Below are positions 14,763 through 28,912 of a DNA stretch of 64,000 nucleotides, piece by piece. Source of the stretch: Deinococcus phoenicis (lineage in GTDB: Bacteria; Deinococcota; Deinococci; Deinococcales; Deinococcaceae); assembly GCF_000599865.1 (NCBI RefSeq), contig NZ_JHAC01000004.1:62001-126000 (forward strand). The letters are read 5' to 3'. The notes under the pieces were generated by a model that had not been told where the DNA came from, did no database searches, and worked only from the letters and a program-made list of their open reading frames with translations. The stretch's first letter is position 1. Every line of letters starts with the position of its first letter. Both the position numbers and the translations under genes were made by a program.

Positions 14763-15821
14763 ATGAGTCGCGTGCGTGAGTTGCTGACGGTCAGCCCGGC
14801 CCGGCGGGATCATCTGCCTGCCGGGCGGATCGCGCTGGGGGTGGCGGTGCCCCTGGGGTTGCTGCTGTGGCTGGGGCGCATCGACCTGACCATTTACGCC
14901 GCCTTCGGGGCCTTCACCGGGATTTACGCGCGGCATGAACCGTTCGGGTCGCGGCTGGCGCATCAACTGGAAAGCGCCGTGCTGCTGGTGGCCTGTGTGG
15001 CGCTGGGCCTGGGGCTGTCCCATGGGGGCGCGGGACCGTGGGTGATGGTAGGCGCAGGCTCAGTGGTCGCCGCCTCGGGAGCGGTGCTGGCCGCCCTGCT
15101 GCGGCTGCGGCCCGCCGGTTCGCTCTTTTTTATCTTTGCGACGACGGCCATTGCCAGCATTCCCCAGGCGGCTCCCTTCGGGCTGGGCGTGGGGGTCGCG
15201 GCGGCCTCGGCGGGCTTCTCGGTGCTGCTGGGCGTGCTGGGGGCGCTGTTTTCCGAGCGCCTTCGCCCCGGTGAACTGGCTCCCCCGCCGCCCGATCCCC
15301 TGGAGGGAACGGAACTGGCCCTGCATGGGCTGCGGTATCTGGTGGCGGCGGCTCTGGCGGGTGCCCTCGGCCTCCTGTCCTCGTTCGGGCACAGTTACTG
15401 GGCGATGGTGGCGGCGGCGGCCCCGCTGGCTCTCTCCGGCCACCGGGCGCGGGTGCAGCGGGCCATTCACCGCATCGTGGGAACGCTGGGCGGGGTGGGC
15501 GTCACGGCCTTCCTGCTGGCCTTTGGACTGCGGCCCTGGCAGACGGCGCTGCTGGTGGTGGTCCTGCAATTCCTGGCGGAGCTGTTCGTGGGGCGCAACT
15601 ACAGCCTGGCGCTGCTGTTCATCACGCCGCTGGCGCTGCTGATGTCCCAACTGGCGCACCCGGTGGAGGTGGCGGACCTGCTCACGGCCCGCGCGGTGGA
15701 AACGGTGATCGGCGCGGCGGTCGGTTTGCTCGTGGTGGTGGTCCTGCGTTCCCCCGAAGGGCGCCAGGAAACGGGGCCACCGCGTCCGCCCACCCCGGAA
15801 GACGAGGAAGAGACGGGGTGA
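14763..15821 (+). CDS. FUSC-family membrane protein (aromatic acid/efflux type)
   Basis: 352 residues. Two blocks of hydrophobic helices (about residues 20-165 and 195-325) separated by a short Pro-rich segment PPPPDPLEG, the duplicated layout of fusaric-acid-resistance/aromatic-acid exporter (FUSC) proteins. The first block contains GRIDLTIYAAFGAFTGIYAR, typical of the family, and the second ends with a cytoplasmic acidic tail. Start at the ATG at 14763 after GGGGTGTGTCC. Transcribed divergently from the ArgO-like exporter. Substrate unknown. Confidence 0.85.
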   Translation: MSRVRELLTVSPARRDHLPAGRIALGVAVPLGLLLWLGRIDLTIYAAFGAFTGIYARHEPFGSRLAHQLESAVLLVACVALGLGLSHGGAGPWVMVGAGSVVAASGAVLAALLRLRPAGSLFFIFATTAIASIPQAAPFGLGVGVAAASAGFSVLLGVLGALFSERLRPGELAPPPPDPLEGTELALHGLRYLVAAALAGALGLLSSFGHSYWAMVAAAAPLALSGHRARVQRAIHRIVGTLGGVGVTAFLLAFGLRPWQTALLVVVLQFLAELFVGRNYSLALLFITPLALLMSQLAHPVEVADLLTARAVETVIGAAVGLLVVVVLRSPEGRQETGPPRPPTPEDEEETG

Positions 15822-15881
15822 CGGTTCTCCTGCCTAACCCGCCCCGCCTGACCGCGCGCCTTGGGCGCCCAGACTGCCCCC

Positions 15882-17018
15882 ATGCCTGAACTGCTGCCGC
15901 GTGCCCGGTCGTCCCAGGAAAGCGTCTTTGCGCGGATGAGCCGCCTCGCCGGGCAGTACGGCGCGGTCAACCTGGGGCAGGGCTTCCCGTCGGACGCCCC
16001 GCCCGCCTTTCTGCTGGAAGCGGCGCGCCGGGCGGTCGGTGTGGCCGATCAGTATTCGCCCCCGGCGGGCCTGCTGGCCCTGCGGGACGCCCTCGGCGCG
16101 GACCTGGGGGTGGACGGCGCGGACGTGGTGGTCACGGCGGGCGCGACCGAGGCCCTGCATCTCCTGGCCCAGGCCCTCTACGGCCCCGGCGACGAGGTGC
16201 TGATGCTCGAACCCGTGTTCGACATCTATCTGCCCCAGGCGCGGCTGGCGGGCGCGACCCCCGTGACGGTGCCCCTGCGGCGGACCGAAGCGGGCCGCTG
16301 GACCCTGGACCTCGGAGAAGTGCGGGCGGCCGTCACCCCCCGCACGCGGGCACTGCTGCTCAACAGTCCGCACAACCCCACCGGACGGGTCTTCACGCGC
16401 GCGGAGCTGGAGGCGCTGGTGGCCCTGGCGCGGCAGCACGACCTGTGGCTGATCAGTGACGAGGTGTACGACGAGCTGTATTTCGGGGAACGGCCCCCCA
16501 GCCTGCGGACGCTCGCGCCCGAGCGGACCTTCACGGTGGGCAGCGCCGGAAAACGGCTGGAGGCCACCGGCTGGCGCATCGGCTGGGTCGCGTGCCCGCC
16601 GGGTCTGGCGGGAAATCTGGCGGCGCTGCGGCAGGTCACGTCCTTCTGCGCGCCCACGCCGCTTCAGGCAGCGGTCGCGGCGGCCTTGCCGGTGGCGCGG
16701 CGGACGGGCTTTTACGAGGGCCTCCGGGAAGGATATGCGGCGCGGCTGCATCTGCTCGCGGCGGGCCTGCGTGCCCTGGGGGCAGAGGTCGACCTGCCCG
16801 GCGGCACCTACTTTCTGATGGCCCGCCGGCCCGGCTGGACGGCGGCGGCCCTGGTCGAACACGCGGGCGTGGCCGTGATTCCTGGTGACGCCTTCGCGGC
16901 CCGTCAGCCTGCCCCCGGGGGCCTCTTCCGTTTCGCCTTCTGCAAGGCCCCGGCCCAACTGGAAGAGGCCCTGGAGCGGCTGGGGCGCTTCGGCCAGACC
17001 TCGCCCGTGCATGAATGA
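15882..17018 (+). CDS. PLP-dependent aminotransferase, class I/II
   Basis: 378 residues, fold-type I aminotransferase. Visible motifs: NLGQGFPSDAPP near the N-terminus, TAGATEAL around the cofactor loop, LLNSPHNPTGRVF, the Asp-Tyr pair ISDEVYDELYF, the PLP Lys in TVGSAGKRLEATGWRIGW, and a C-terminal FRFAFCK with the carboxylate-binding Arg. The NLGQGFP/DEVYD combination resembles the YbdL/kynurenine-methionine aminotransferase branch. Which amino acid is used cannot be read from sequence. The start at 15882 keeps the family N-terminus MPELLPRARSSQ. Confidence 0.88.
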   Translation: MPELLPRARSSQESVFARMSRLAGQYGAVNLGQGFPSDAPPAFLLEAARRAVGVADQYSPPAGLLALRDALGADLGVDGADVVVTAGATEALHLLAQALYGPGDEVLMLEPVFDIYLPQARLAGATPVTVPLRRTEAGRWTLDLGEVRAAVTPRTRALLLNSPHNPTGRVFTRAELEALVALARQHDLWLISDEVYDELYFGERPPSLRTLAPERTFTVGSAGKRLEATGWRIGWVACPPGLAGNLAALRQVTSFCAPTPLQAAVAAALPVARRTGFYEGLREGYAARLHLLAAGLRALGAEVDLPGGTYFLMARRPGWTAAALVEHAGVAVIPGDAFAARQPAPGGLFRFAFCKAPAQLEEALERLGRFGQTSPVHE

Positions 17019-17082
17019 AACCTCAAAGACAGGCGGGCAAGCTGTAAAGAAGCGCCCCCTGTTTAAGCGGCTCTCCTTTGTT

Positions 17083-17088
17083 TATGCT
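17083..17088 (+). promoter_or_regulatory. -10 box of leaderless envelope-protein gene
   Basis: TATGCT followed by six bases and the ATG at 17095. The upstream stretch is AT-richer than its surroundings. Confidence 0.5.
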
Positions 17089-17094
17089 CACGCC

Positions 17095-17553
17095 ATGAAG
17101 ACTGCCCTGCTTGGACTCATGGCCCTGACCGCCGTTTCCTCCGCCTCTGCTGCCTCGGTGGGTGGGTACGCCGGGACTGACGCCGGCCTGTACTACCAGA
17201 CGGACCTGTCCGGCACCTCCGCCATGCGCTACAGCATCAACGCGCTCAACCTGTTCAGCGGCGGCTCTATCGGCGTGGGCGGCGAGGTGGCCTACCTCAA
17301 CAACATCAGCGGCCAGAGCCTGGGCGGGCTGGCCCCCTACTACGGCCTGGGCCTGGGCGCGGGCGTATCGCTCGGGAGCAGCACCGGCGTGAGCCTGTAC
17401 CCCCACGGCCTGCTGGGCCTGCGCTACAACGTCGCCGGACCCTTCAGCGTCTTTGCCGAGGGGAACGCGGGGGTGCGTGTCGGCATCGGCACGGGTGGGG
17501 GCGTCCGTGTGGGCGCAGGTGCCCGCATCGGCCTGGACTACCGGATTCGCTGA
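17095..17553 (+). CDS. Secreted Gly-rich beta-barrel-like envelope protein
   Basis: 152 residues. A signal peptide (MKTALLGLMALTAVSSASAA) is followed by alternating Gly-rich amphipathic stretches such as YYGLGLGAGVSLGSSTGVSL and NAGVRVGIGTGGGVRVGAGA and an aromatic/Arg end GLDYRIR. This pattern suggests an outer-membrane beta-barrel or surface protein; Deinococcus has an outer membrane-like layer. The family is not recognised. The start is fixed by the signal peptide and by TATGCT six bases upstream with no Shine-Dalgarno. A hairpin follows the stop at 17577. Confidence 0.8.
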   Translation: MKTALLGLMALTAVSSASAASVGGYAGTDAGLYYQTDLSGTSAMRYSINALNLFSGGSIGVGGEVAYLNNISGQSLGGLAPYYGLGLGAGVSLGSSTGVSLYPHGLLGLRYNVAGPFSVFAEGNAGVRVGIGTGGGVRVGAGARIGLDYRIR

Positions 17554-17576
17554 ATCCTCCCCCTTTCCCGTTCCTT

Positions 17577-17604
17577 CCCCGGCCCGAGTGGTCGGGGACT
17601 TTGT
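17577..17604 (+). terminator. Probable terminator after the envelope gene
   Basis: Stem CCCCGGCC (17577-17584) with GGTCGGGG (17590-17597), one G-T pair, 5-nt loop, followed by ACTTTGTTT. Confidence 0.55.
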
Positions 17605-17617
17605 TTGCGCGCCGCCC

Positions 17618-17646
17618 TTGACCCCCCCGCCCGGCCCTGCTACCCT
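17618..17646 (+). promoter_or_regulatory. argG promoter
   Basis: TTGACC (17618-17623), 17-bp spacer, TACCCT (17641-17646). Transcription should begin near 17653, inside the operator-like repeats that follow, leaving a leader of about 160 nt before argG. Confidence 0.7.
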
Positions 17647-17648
17647 TT

Positions 17649-17682
17649 TGCATAGCTATACGCAAAAAGCGTATATCCATAC
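17649..17682 (+). promoter_or_regulatory. Operator-like repeats at the argG transcription start
   Basis: Two related imperfect palindromes, TGCATAGCTATACGCA (17649-17664) and GCGTATATCCATAC (17669-17682), with centres about 19 bp apart. Between them is a perfect inverted repeat, TATACGC-AAAAA-GCGTATA (17657-17675). The position over the start site and the TGCATA half-site fit paired ARG boxes bound by ArgR. An alternative is a 5'-end mRNA hairpin. Confidence 0.5.
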
Positions 17683-17686
17683 AGAC

Positions 17687-17713
17687 ATGCTGACCCTGAC
17701 CCCCCGACGCTGA
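17687..17713 (+). CDS. Possible argG leader peptide ending Arg-Arg
   Basis: An eight-codon [11 protein letters not shown], whose last two codons are CGA and CGC. It begins about 34 nt downstream of the predicted argG transcription start and ends 3 nt before the left arm of a hairpin (17717-17746). Codons for the pathway's own end product next to the stop are typical of attenuation leaders. Against it: there is no Shine-Dalgarno and only two Arg codons. Inference only. Confidence 0.3.
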   Translation: MLTLTPRR

Positions 17714-17716
17714 CGC

Positions 17717-17746
17717 CCCGGCCTTCCCTTTCGCGGACAGGCCGGG
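17717..17746 (+). promoter_or_regulatory. Hairpin in the argG leader
   Basis: CCCGGCCT (17717-17724) and AGGCCGGG (17739-17746), perfect 8-bp arms, 14-nt loop, no T-run. It lies directly after the leader ORF stop and about 70 nt before argG. Confidence 0.45.
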
Positions 17747-17814
17747 CACGTCACGCCGGGAGCGTCTGCATGTTTCAAAGCCCCCTACCCAGGAAACCGG
17801 AGAGAATAGAGAAC

Positions 17815-19062
<1,248 letters not shown>

Positions 19063-19065
19063 GGG

Positions 19066-19506
19066 ATGCCGACGCTTTCCGAGGTGGTCACCGCTGCCCT
19101 GCCTGGCCTGCACGCGCTGACGGAGGCGCAGGCCAGCCGTAAGCCTGCGCCGGACGTGTGGAGCGCGCAGGAGATTCTGGGGCACCTGATTGACAGCGGT
19201 GTGAACAATCATGAACGTTTCGTGCGGGCGGGCGCGCAGGACGGCCTGGAGCTGCCCGGCTACGATCAGAACACCTGGGTCCAGGTGAGCGGCTGGCAGG
19301 CGCGGCCATGGTTGGAGGTTCTGGCGCTGTGGGAGGTGTATCAGTCGCACCTCGCGCACCTGATCGCGCATCTACCGCCCGCCTCCCTGACCCATAACCT
19401 GAGAATTGGTGGGGGAGAACCGGTCACGCTCGGCTTCGTGACTGAGGATTACGTGGCACATCAACTTCATCACCTCGCGCAGATTCGGGAGCGGGTGGGC
19501 GGATGA
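19066..19506 (+). CDS. DinB-family protein
   Basis: 146 residues, four-helix DinB/YfiT-like fold. Metal-ligand histidines typical of the family are seen in ILGHLIDSGVNNHERF and in the C-terminal YVAHQLHHLAQI. DinB superfamily members are damage-induced proteins or thiol/bacillithiol-dependent transferases and are unusually numerous in Deinococcus. It starts 3 nt after the argG stop and its own TGA overlaps the next ATG, so it is co-transcribed with argG. No role in arginine synthesis is evident. Confidence 0.88.
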   Translation: MPTLSEVVTAALPGLHALTEAQASRKPAPDVWSAQEILGHLIDSGVNNHERFVRAGAQDGLELPGYDQNTWVQVSGWQARPWLEVLALWEVYQSHLAHLIAHLPPASLTHNLRIGGGEPVTLGFVTEDYVAHQLHHLAQIRERVGG

Positions 19507-19987
19507 CGCTGCCGGACGGCTATACCCTGCGCCGGGCGACTGCCGAGGACGCGCCGACCATCGCCCGGCAACGTGGGCAGATGTTCGTGGACATGGGCGA
19601 GCTGACGCCGCAGGATGCGGCAGAGCAGCACGCGCTCTGGACCGACTGGCTGCGCGGCGCACTCCCGGCAGGTGACTACGTCGGCTGTCTGGCGGACGTG
19701 GGCGGCGCAAGCGTGGGCGGCGTCGGGCTGATGTTCCAGCCGAAGATGCCGAGCGCGAAGGACCGCGCGCCTCTCAAGGCGTATGTGCTGAATATGTACG
19801 TCGCGCCGGAGCATCGCCGCCGGGGGCTGGCGGAGGCGCTGATGCGGGCGATCCTGGCGGAAGCTGGAACGCGCGGGCTGCGGAGCGTGGGGCTGCACGC
19901 CGCGCCGCTGGGCCGCCGGATTTACGAGCGGCTGGGCTTCGTGGAGGCGGACAACCCGGAAATGCGCCTCACGCTGGAGCCGTCGCC

Positions 19988-19991
<4 letters not shown>
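19503..19991 (+). CDS. GNAT N-acetyltransferase
   Basis: 162 residues, single GNAT domain. The acetyl-CoA binding region is VLNMYVAPEHRRRGLAEALM (motif A R-x-x-G-x-A). The N-terminal strand YTLRRATAEDAPTIARQRG and the C-terminal GLHAAPLGRRIYERLGF are typical. ATGA overlap with DinB, and its TGA overlaps the GTG of the following GNAT. Substrate unknown; the position inside the arginine run does not prove a pathway role. Confidence 0.9.
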
Positions 19992-20436
<445 letters not shown>

Positions 20437-20440
<4 letters not shown>

Positions 20441-20610
20441 TTCGCCTCTCGCTCCTGATCGGTTTGCCCGCGTTGGCTTTGCTGGGGCTTCTGGGTTTCC
20501 GCCTGAGATGGATGGCCCCGGCCCTCTGGCGCGGCATGTTCGCCGTCGGCTCTGTGCTGGCTGGGCTGTACCTCGTCTGGGCAGCCTGGAAGACCTTCAG
20601 CGTGGTTTAG
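20437..20610 (+). CDS. Tiny two-helix membrane protein
   Basis: 57 residues from a GTG that overlaps the previous stop as GTGA. Two hydrophobic helices (about residues 3-21 and 33-53), separated by FRLRWMAPALWR, make a hairpin with little outside the membrane. No family recognised. Support comes from the tight coupling, the clean hydrophobic pattern and its end 23 bp before argH. Confidence 0.65.
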
Positions 20611-20633
20611 CTGTCCTTTTCGTGGAGACCCGA

Positions 20634-22039
<1,406 letters not shown>

Positions 22040-22043
<4 letters not shown>

Positions 22044-22543
22044 ACGTCACCGTGCGGCTGGACGGCACCCTGCTGCAAAAGCGCGAGGAGGAATGGGCGC
22101 ACTGGCTGGCTCATCCGGCCGAGAATCCGCTGTCCACCCGTGAGACGTTCGGCGGCGCGGAAGTCGTGCTGGAAAACGAGCTGTGCGTGTACGTGCAGGA
22201 CTCGCGCTACGGCGATGGGCTGCGGCACGCCGGGTACATCGTCACGAAGGCCGTCCGGCAGACCGTCTTCGACCTCACGCCGGAAGAGGCCGCCGCCACC
22301 CACGCCCTGCTCGCTGAGGTCCGGGCGCACCTCGCCGCCACCGTGCAGCCGGACGGATACACGGTGGGCTGGAATGTCTTGCCTGCGGGTGGGGCACACA
22401 TCCCGCACGTTCACCTGCACGTCATTCCGCGCTGGAACACGGACGCGAGCGCTGGAGCGGGCCTCCGCTCTTTCCTGAAGGCGGCGCGGGAGGCGGAGCG
22501 ACGACGCCCACCCGAACCGTTCGCCCAGCCCACACCCACCTGA
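22040..22543 (+). CDS. HIT-family nucleotide hydrolase/transferase
   Basis: 167 residues. The histidine triad is HIPHVHLHVIPRW (HxHxH, with the third His catalytic for nucleotidyl transfer), and the N-terminal half has the beta-sheet pattern of HIT proteins. Members hydrolyse AMP-linked compounds or dinucleotide polyphosphates. The GTG start overlaps the argH stop, so it is translationally coupled to argH. Substrate unknown. Confidence 0.88.
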
Positions 22544-22571
22544 ATCCCGCCCCTCTGAAGGAGGCCGCCCC

Positions 22572-23090
<519 letters not shown>

Positions 23091-23210
23091 CAGCCCACGT
23101 TCCGATGTGCGCCCGGGCCATGTTGCGCTATGCTGCGCCCACCCAAAATCCAGCCGTGTCAGACGCCCGCGTGGGTGATCCCGGCACGACCGAACCCGGA
23201 GGGCATACCC

Positions 23211-23681
<471 letters not shown>

Positions 23682-23686
23682 GGGGG

Positions 23687-23754
23687 GCAGTGGGTGGTGG
23701 GCGGTGGGTTAGCGGAAAAGCTCTTCCCACCGCCCACCCCCCACCCCCCAGCAC
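23687..23754. repeat. Heptamer-word inverted array (GGTGGGN family), site
   Basis: Left arm units in exact 7-nt register: GCAGTGG, GTGGTGG, GCGGTGG (23687-23707). Right arm (23727-23754), read on the minus strand: GTGCTGG, GGGGTGG, GGGGTGG, GCGGTGG. A perfect 10-bp stem GGGCGGTGGG / CCCACCGCCC has a 17-nt loop. Lies between a GNAT gene and argA. Confidence 0.75.
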
Positions 23755-23766
23755 CGGGGGGCACCC

Positions 23767-24315
23767 ATGACCCTCCTCACGCTCGACTCCATCGCTGTCC
23801 CGGACATCCACCCGCAGGCTCCCCTCGTCAGCCGCAAGGCCCGCCTGTCGGACATCGACGCCATTCATGAACTGATCGGCTACTGGGCGGCGCGCGGCCT
23901 GATGCTGGTGCGCTCCAAGGCCCTGCTGGCCGAGACCATCCGCGATTTTCACCTCGTGCTGGCCCAGGCGCATGAGGGGAAACCGGGGGGGCTGGCGGGC
24001 GTCTGCGGTCTGCACATGCTGGCCCCGGACCTCGCGGAGGTGCGCGGCCTCGCCATTCATCCCCACATGCAGGGGCGCGGCCTGGGCCGGGAACTGGTGG
24101 CCGCCTGTGAGGCCGAGGCGCGGGCGATCGATCTGCCGGCCCTGTTCGCCTGGACCTACCAGCAGGGCTTTTTCGAGAAGTGCGGCTTCGTGCGGATCGA
24201 AAAGACCAACCTTCACCCGAAGGTCTGGAGCGAGTGCCAGCGCTGCGCCTTTTTCGAGAACTGCAACGAGATCGCGATGTTCAGGGAACTTTCAGCCGGG
24301 CGTTCTGGTGGCTGA
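23767..24315 (+). CDS. argA: Short-type N-acetylglutamate synthase
   Basis: 182 residues, GNAT domain without the amino-acid-kinase domain of E. coli ArgA. The C-terminal signature FFEKCGFVRI followed by VWSECQRC and ENCNEIAM, with paired cysteines, is that of the short N-acetylglutamate synthases known from bacteria such as Mycobacterium. Motif A is GLAIHPHMQGRGLGRELV. The product, N-acetylglutamate, opens arginine synthesis. Its position between argGH and carA supports this reading. It follows a heptamer array with GGGGG before the ATG. Confidence 0.82.
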   Translation: MTLLTLDSIAVPDIHPQAPLVSRKARLSDIDAIHELIGYWAARGLMLVRSKALLAETIRDFHLVLAQAHEGKPGGLAGVCGLHMLAPDLAEVRGLAIHPHMQGRGLGRELVAACEAEARAIDLPALFAWTYQQGFFEKCGFVRIEKTNLHPKVWSECQRCAFFENCNEIAMFRELSAGRSGG

Positions 24316-24503
24316 GTTCCGTCTCCTCGCGGCCGGGCAAAAGGCACATGCCTTGACGCGGGCGGTCTCCCGTGTCGGCAGCGCCCTCCCGGCAGAGGAA
24401 CGGTCTGGGCGGGCTTGCCGTTGCTGCTGGCCCACACCCGAAAGGGCAAGCGAATGCTGAGCGTCTTCACCGCGCGCCTCCGCCCACCCTGCTAAGCTCT
24501 GTG

Positions 24504-24574
<71 letters not shown>

Positions 24575-24580
24575 CCCCCT

Positions 24581-25765
<1,185 letters not shown>

Positions 25766-25791
25766 CCTGAACGCTTAGTTCACCCTGCGCC

Positions 25792-25825
25792 GCAGCAGGT
25801 CGCCGGTCACCGGGTGGCCTGCTGC
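25792..25825. terminator. Hairpin after carA
   Basis: GCAGCAGG (25792-25799) and CCTGCTGC (25818-25825) frame an 18-nt loop that contains a further CGCCGGT/ACCGG pairing. No T-run. Probable transcript end or mRNA 3' stabiliser before ung. Confidence 0.4.
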
Positions 25826-25887
25826 TCTGGCTTGAGCGTTCCTTGAGCGGAAAGGGGGCAGCTGCGCCGGCAGGGGGAGACTGCGAC

Positions 25888-26612
<725 letters not shown>

Positions 26613-26616
<4 letters not shown>

Positions 26617-26854
26617 CAGAAGTTTTTGTTGTGCAGCATGTTCACGAGTTCGAGGACGGCAGCGAGGACGTCAAGATGATCGGTGTTTATCCTGACCGCG
26701 CTTCGGCGGAAGCTGCCGTGGAACGCTTGAGCTTGCAGCCAGGTTTTAAAGACTGTACTGAAGGATTCCATGTGGGTGCCTTCCGTTTGGGAGAGGACCA
26801 CTGGACGAGCGGCTATGTCAATGCGTTCGATGGTGGAGAGGACGAGGCCCGCTG

Positions 26855-26855
<1 letters not shown>
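26613..26855 (+). CDS. DUF7336-like small protein
   Basis: 80 residues. It begins with a strand-loop [20 protein letters not shown], then [22 protein letters not shown] and ends DHWTSGYV, the pattern of small DUF7336 proteins (a two-strand-helix fold of unknown role). Codon use is slightly AT-richer than in its neighbours. ATGA overlap with ung and TGATG overlap with the topoisomerase gene, so it is translated as the middle of a DNA-repair operon, but its function is unknown. Confidence 0.8.
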
Positions 26856-27907
<1,052 letters not shown>

Positions 27908-27927
27908 ACCGTCGGTGGACCTGTCGC

Positions 27928-28341
27928 TCAGGGCTGCGCGGCTCCGCCAGACTCCTCCGGCACCGTGACCCACTGCACCAGTTGCACCATCACGCCGTTG
28001 GGGTCCGACACCTGAAAGTACCGCTCCCCCCACGGCTCGGTTTCGATGGGAGTGACGACCGGTACACCTTCCGCCTGAAGGCGCGTGTATTCGGCGTCAA
28101 TGTCGTCCACCACGAACACCACCAGCAGCCCCTGCCCGGCGTTGCCGGCGATCTGGGGCGGCTTGAAGGTGGACAGGCCCGTCTGGAGGAAGATCAGGTT
28201 GAAGCCCGCGTCCGCCCGCGTCAGGGACGCCACGCCCTCATGGTCCATCTCCTGCACGAAGCCGAAGTGCCGTTTCAGAAACTCGGCGGAGGCGCGGACG
28301 TCCGGCACGTTGAGCGAAATGGCCGACTGGGTGATGTGCAT
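27928..28341 (-). CDS. VOC-superfamily (glyoxalase/bleomycin-resistance) protein
   Basis: 137 residues, one paired beta-alpha-beta-beta-beta module. Features: the first strand ITQSAISLNVPDV, then FVVDDIDAEYTRL, and the terminal EPWGERYFQVSDPNGVMVQL typical of VOC proteins, which bind a metal and small substrates such as glutathione-type thiols, dioxygenase substrates or bleomycin. It lies 26 bp downstream of a MarR gene in the same direction, so probably belongs to its regulon. Substrate unknown. Confidence 0.88.
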   Translation of the reverse strand: MHITQSAISLNVPDVRASAEFLKRHFGFVQEMDHEGVASLTRADAGFNLIFLQTGLSTFKPPQIAGNAGQGLLVVFVVDDIDAEYTRLQAEGVPVVTPIETEPWGERYFQVSDPNGVMVQLVQWVTVPEESGGAAQP

Positions 28342-28367
28342 AAGCTTTCCTCCTCTGAAGGGGGGCG

Positions 28368-28838
28368 TCAGGTCGCCGGGGGCATCTCCCGCTCCGTTCC
28401 CCGCTCCAGGCGTTCACTCAGCGCACGCAGCGTCTCCAGCGCCGCCTGGAGCGCCTCGGGGGGAGCTGCCCGGCCGATGTGGTTGGCCCACTCCGTCTGG
28501 ACTGGAATGAGGCTTGCGGCGGCCTCCTTTCCTTTCTCGGTGAGCTGCACCCATCGGGCGCGGCGGTGCCTGGGGTTGTCCACGTAACTCAGAAAGCCTT
28601 CCCGTTCGAGGGCGTCGGTCTGCTGCTGCACGCTCTGCCGCGCAAGCCCCATGACCCGGCTGATCTCCGACACCGTGCTGGGACCATGTTCCACCACGCC
28701 CAGCACCTGCCAGCGGGCGCTGGTGAGGCCCAGGGGTTGGGTCAGGCGGTCGCCTGCGGCCAGGAGCAGACCATGCAGACGAAAGGCCTCCAGCAGCAAT
28801 TCCGTGAAGGCGGCTCCCTCCGCCGTGAGGTGGGTCAT
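28368..28838 (-). CDS. MarR-family transcriptional regulator
   Basis: 156 residues. Winged-helix fold: dimerisation helix TELLLEAFRLHGLLL, recognition helix region STVSEISRVMGLARQSVQQQ and wing NPRHRRARWVQLTEKG. Its own promoter has a perfect TTGACA (-35), 17-bp spacer and TAGACT (-10), and a 20-bp palindrome overlaps the -35 and spacer, so autorepression is likely. The ATG at 28838 is 8 nt after the -10 with no Shine-Dalgarno, consistent with a leaderless message. A longer TTG start at 28847 would overlap the -10. The downstream VOC gene is co-transcribed. Confidence 0.92.
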   Translation of the reverse strand: MTHLTAEGAAFTELLLEAFRLHGLLLAAGDRLTQPLGLTSARWQVLGVVEHGPSTVSEISRVMGLARQSVQQQTDALEREGFLSYVDNPRHRRARWVQLTEKGKEAAASLIPVQTEWANHIGRAAPPEALQAALETLRALSERLERGTEREMPPAT

Positions 28839-28846
28839 GGGAAGCA

Positions 28847-28876
28847 AGTCTATCCTTTTGACAGGTACCTGTCAAA
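28847..28876 (-). promoter_or_regulatory. marR promoter with 20-bp palindromic operator
   Basis: Minus strand: TTGACA (28870-28875), 17-bp spacer, TAGACT (28847-28852). The perfect palindrome TTTGACAGGTACCTGTCAAA spans 28857-28876 and contains the -35 hexamer itself, an ideal site for MarR dimer autorepression. Confidence 0.8.
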
Positions 28877-28912
28877 TGAACCAGAAGCCCTAGGGTGGTA
28901 CGAACTGTTCAC

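Noticed and set aside
17657..17675. TATACGC-AAAAA-GCGTATA as a transcription terminator before argG
   Set aside because: It is AT-rich, has no T-run after it and lies at the predicted transcription start rather than after a gene; an operator or 5' hairpin is more likely.
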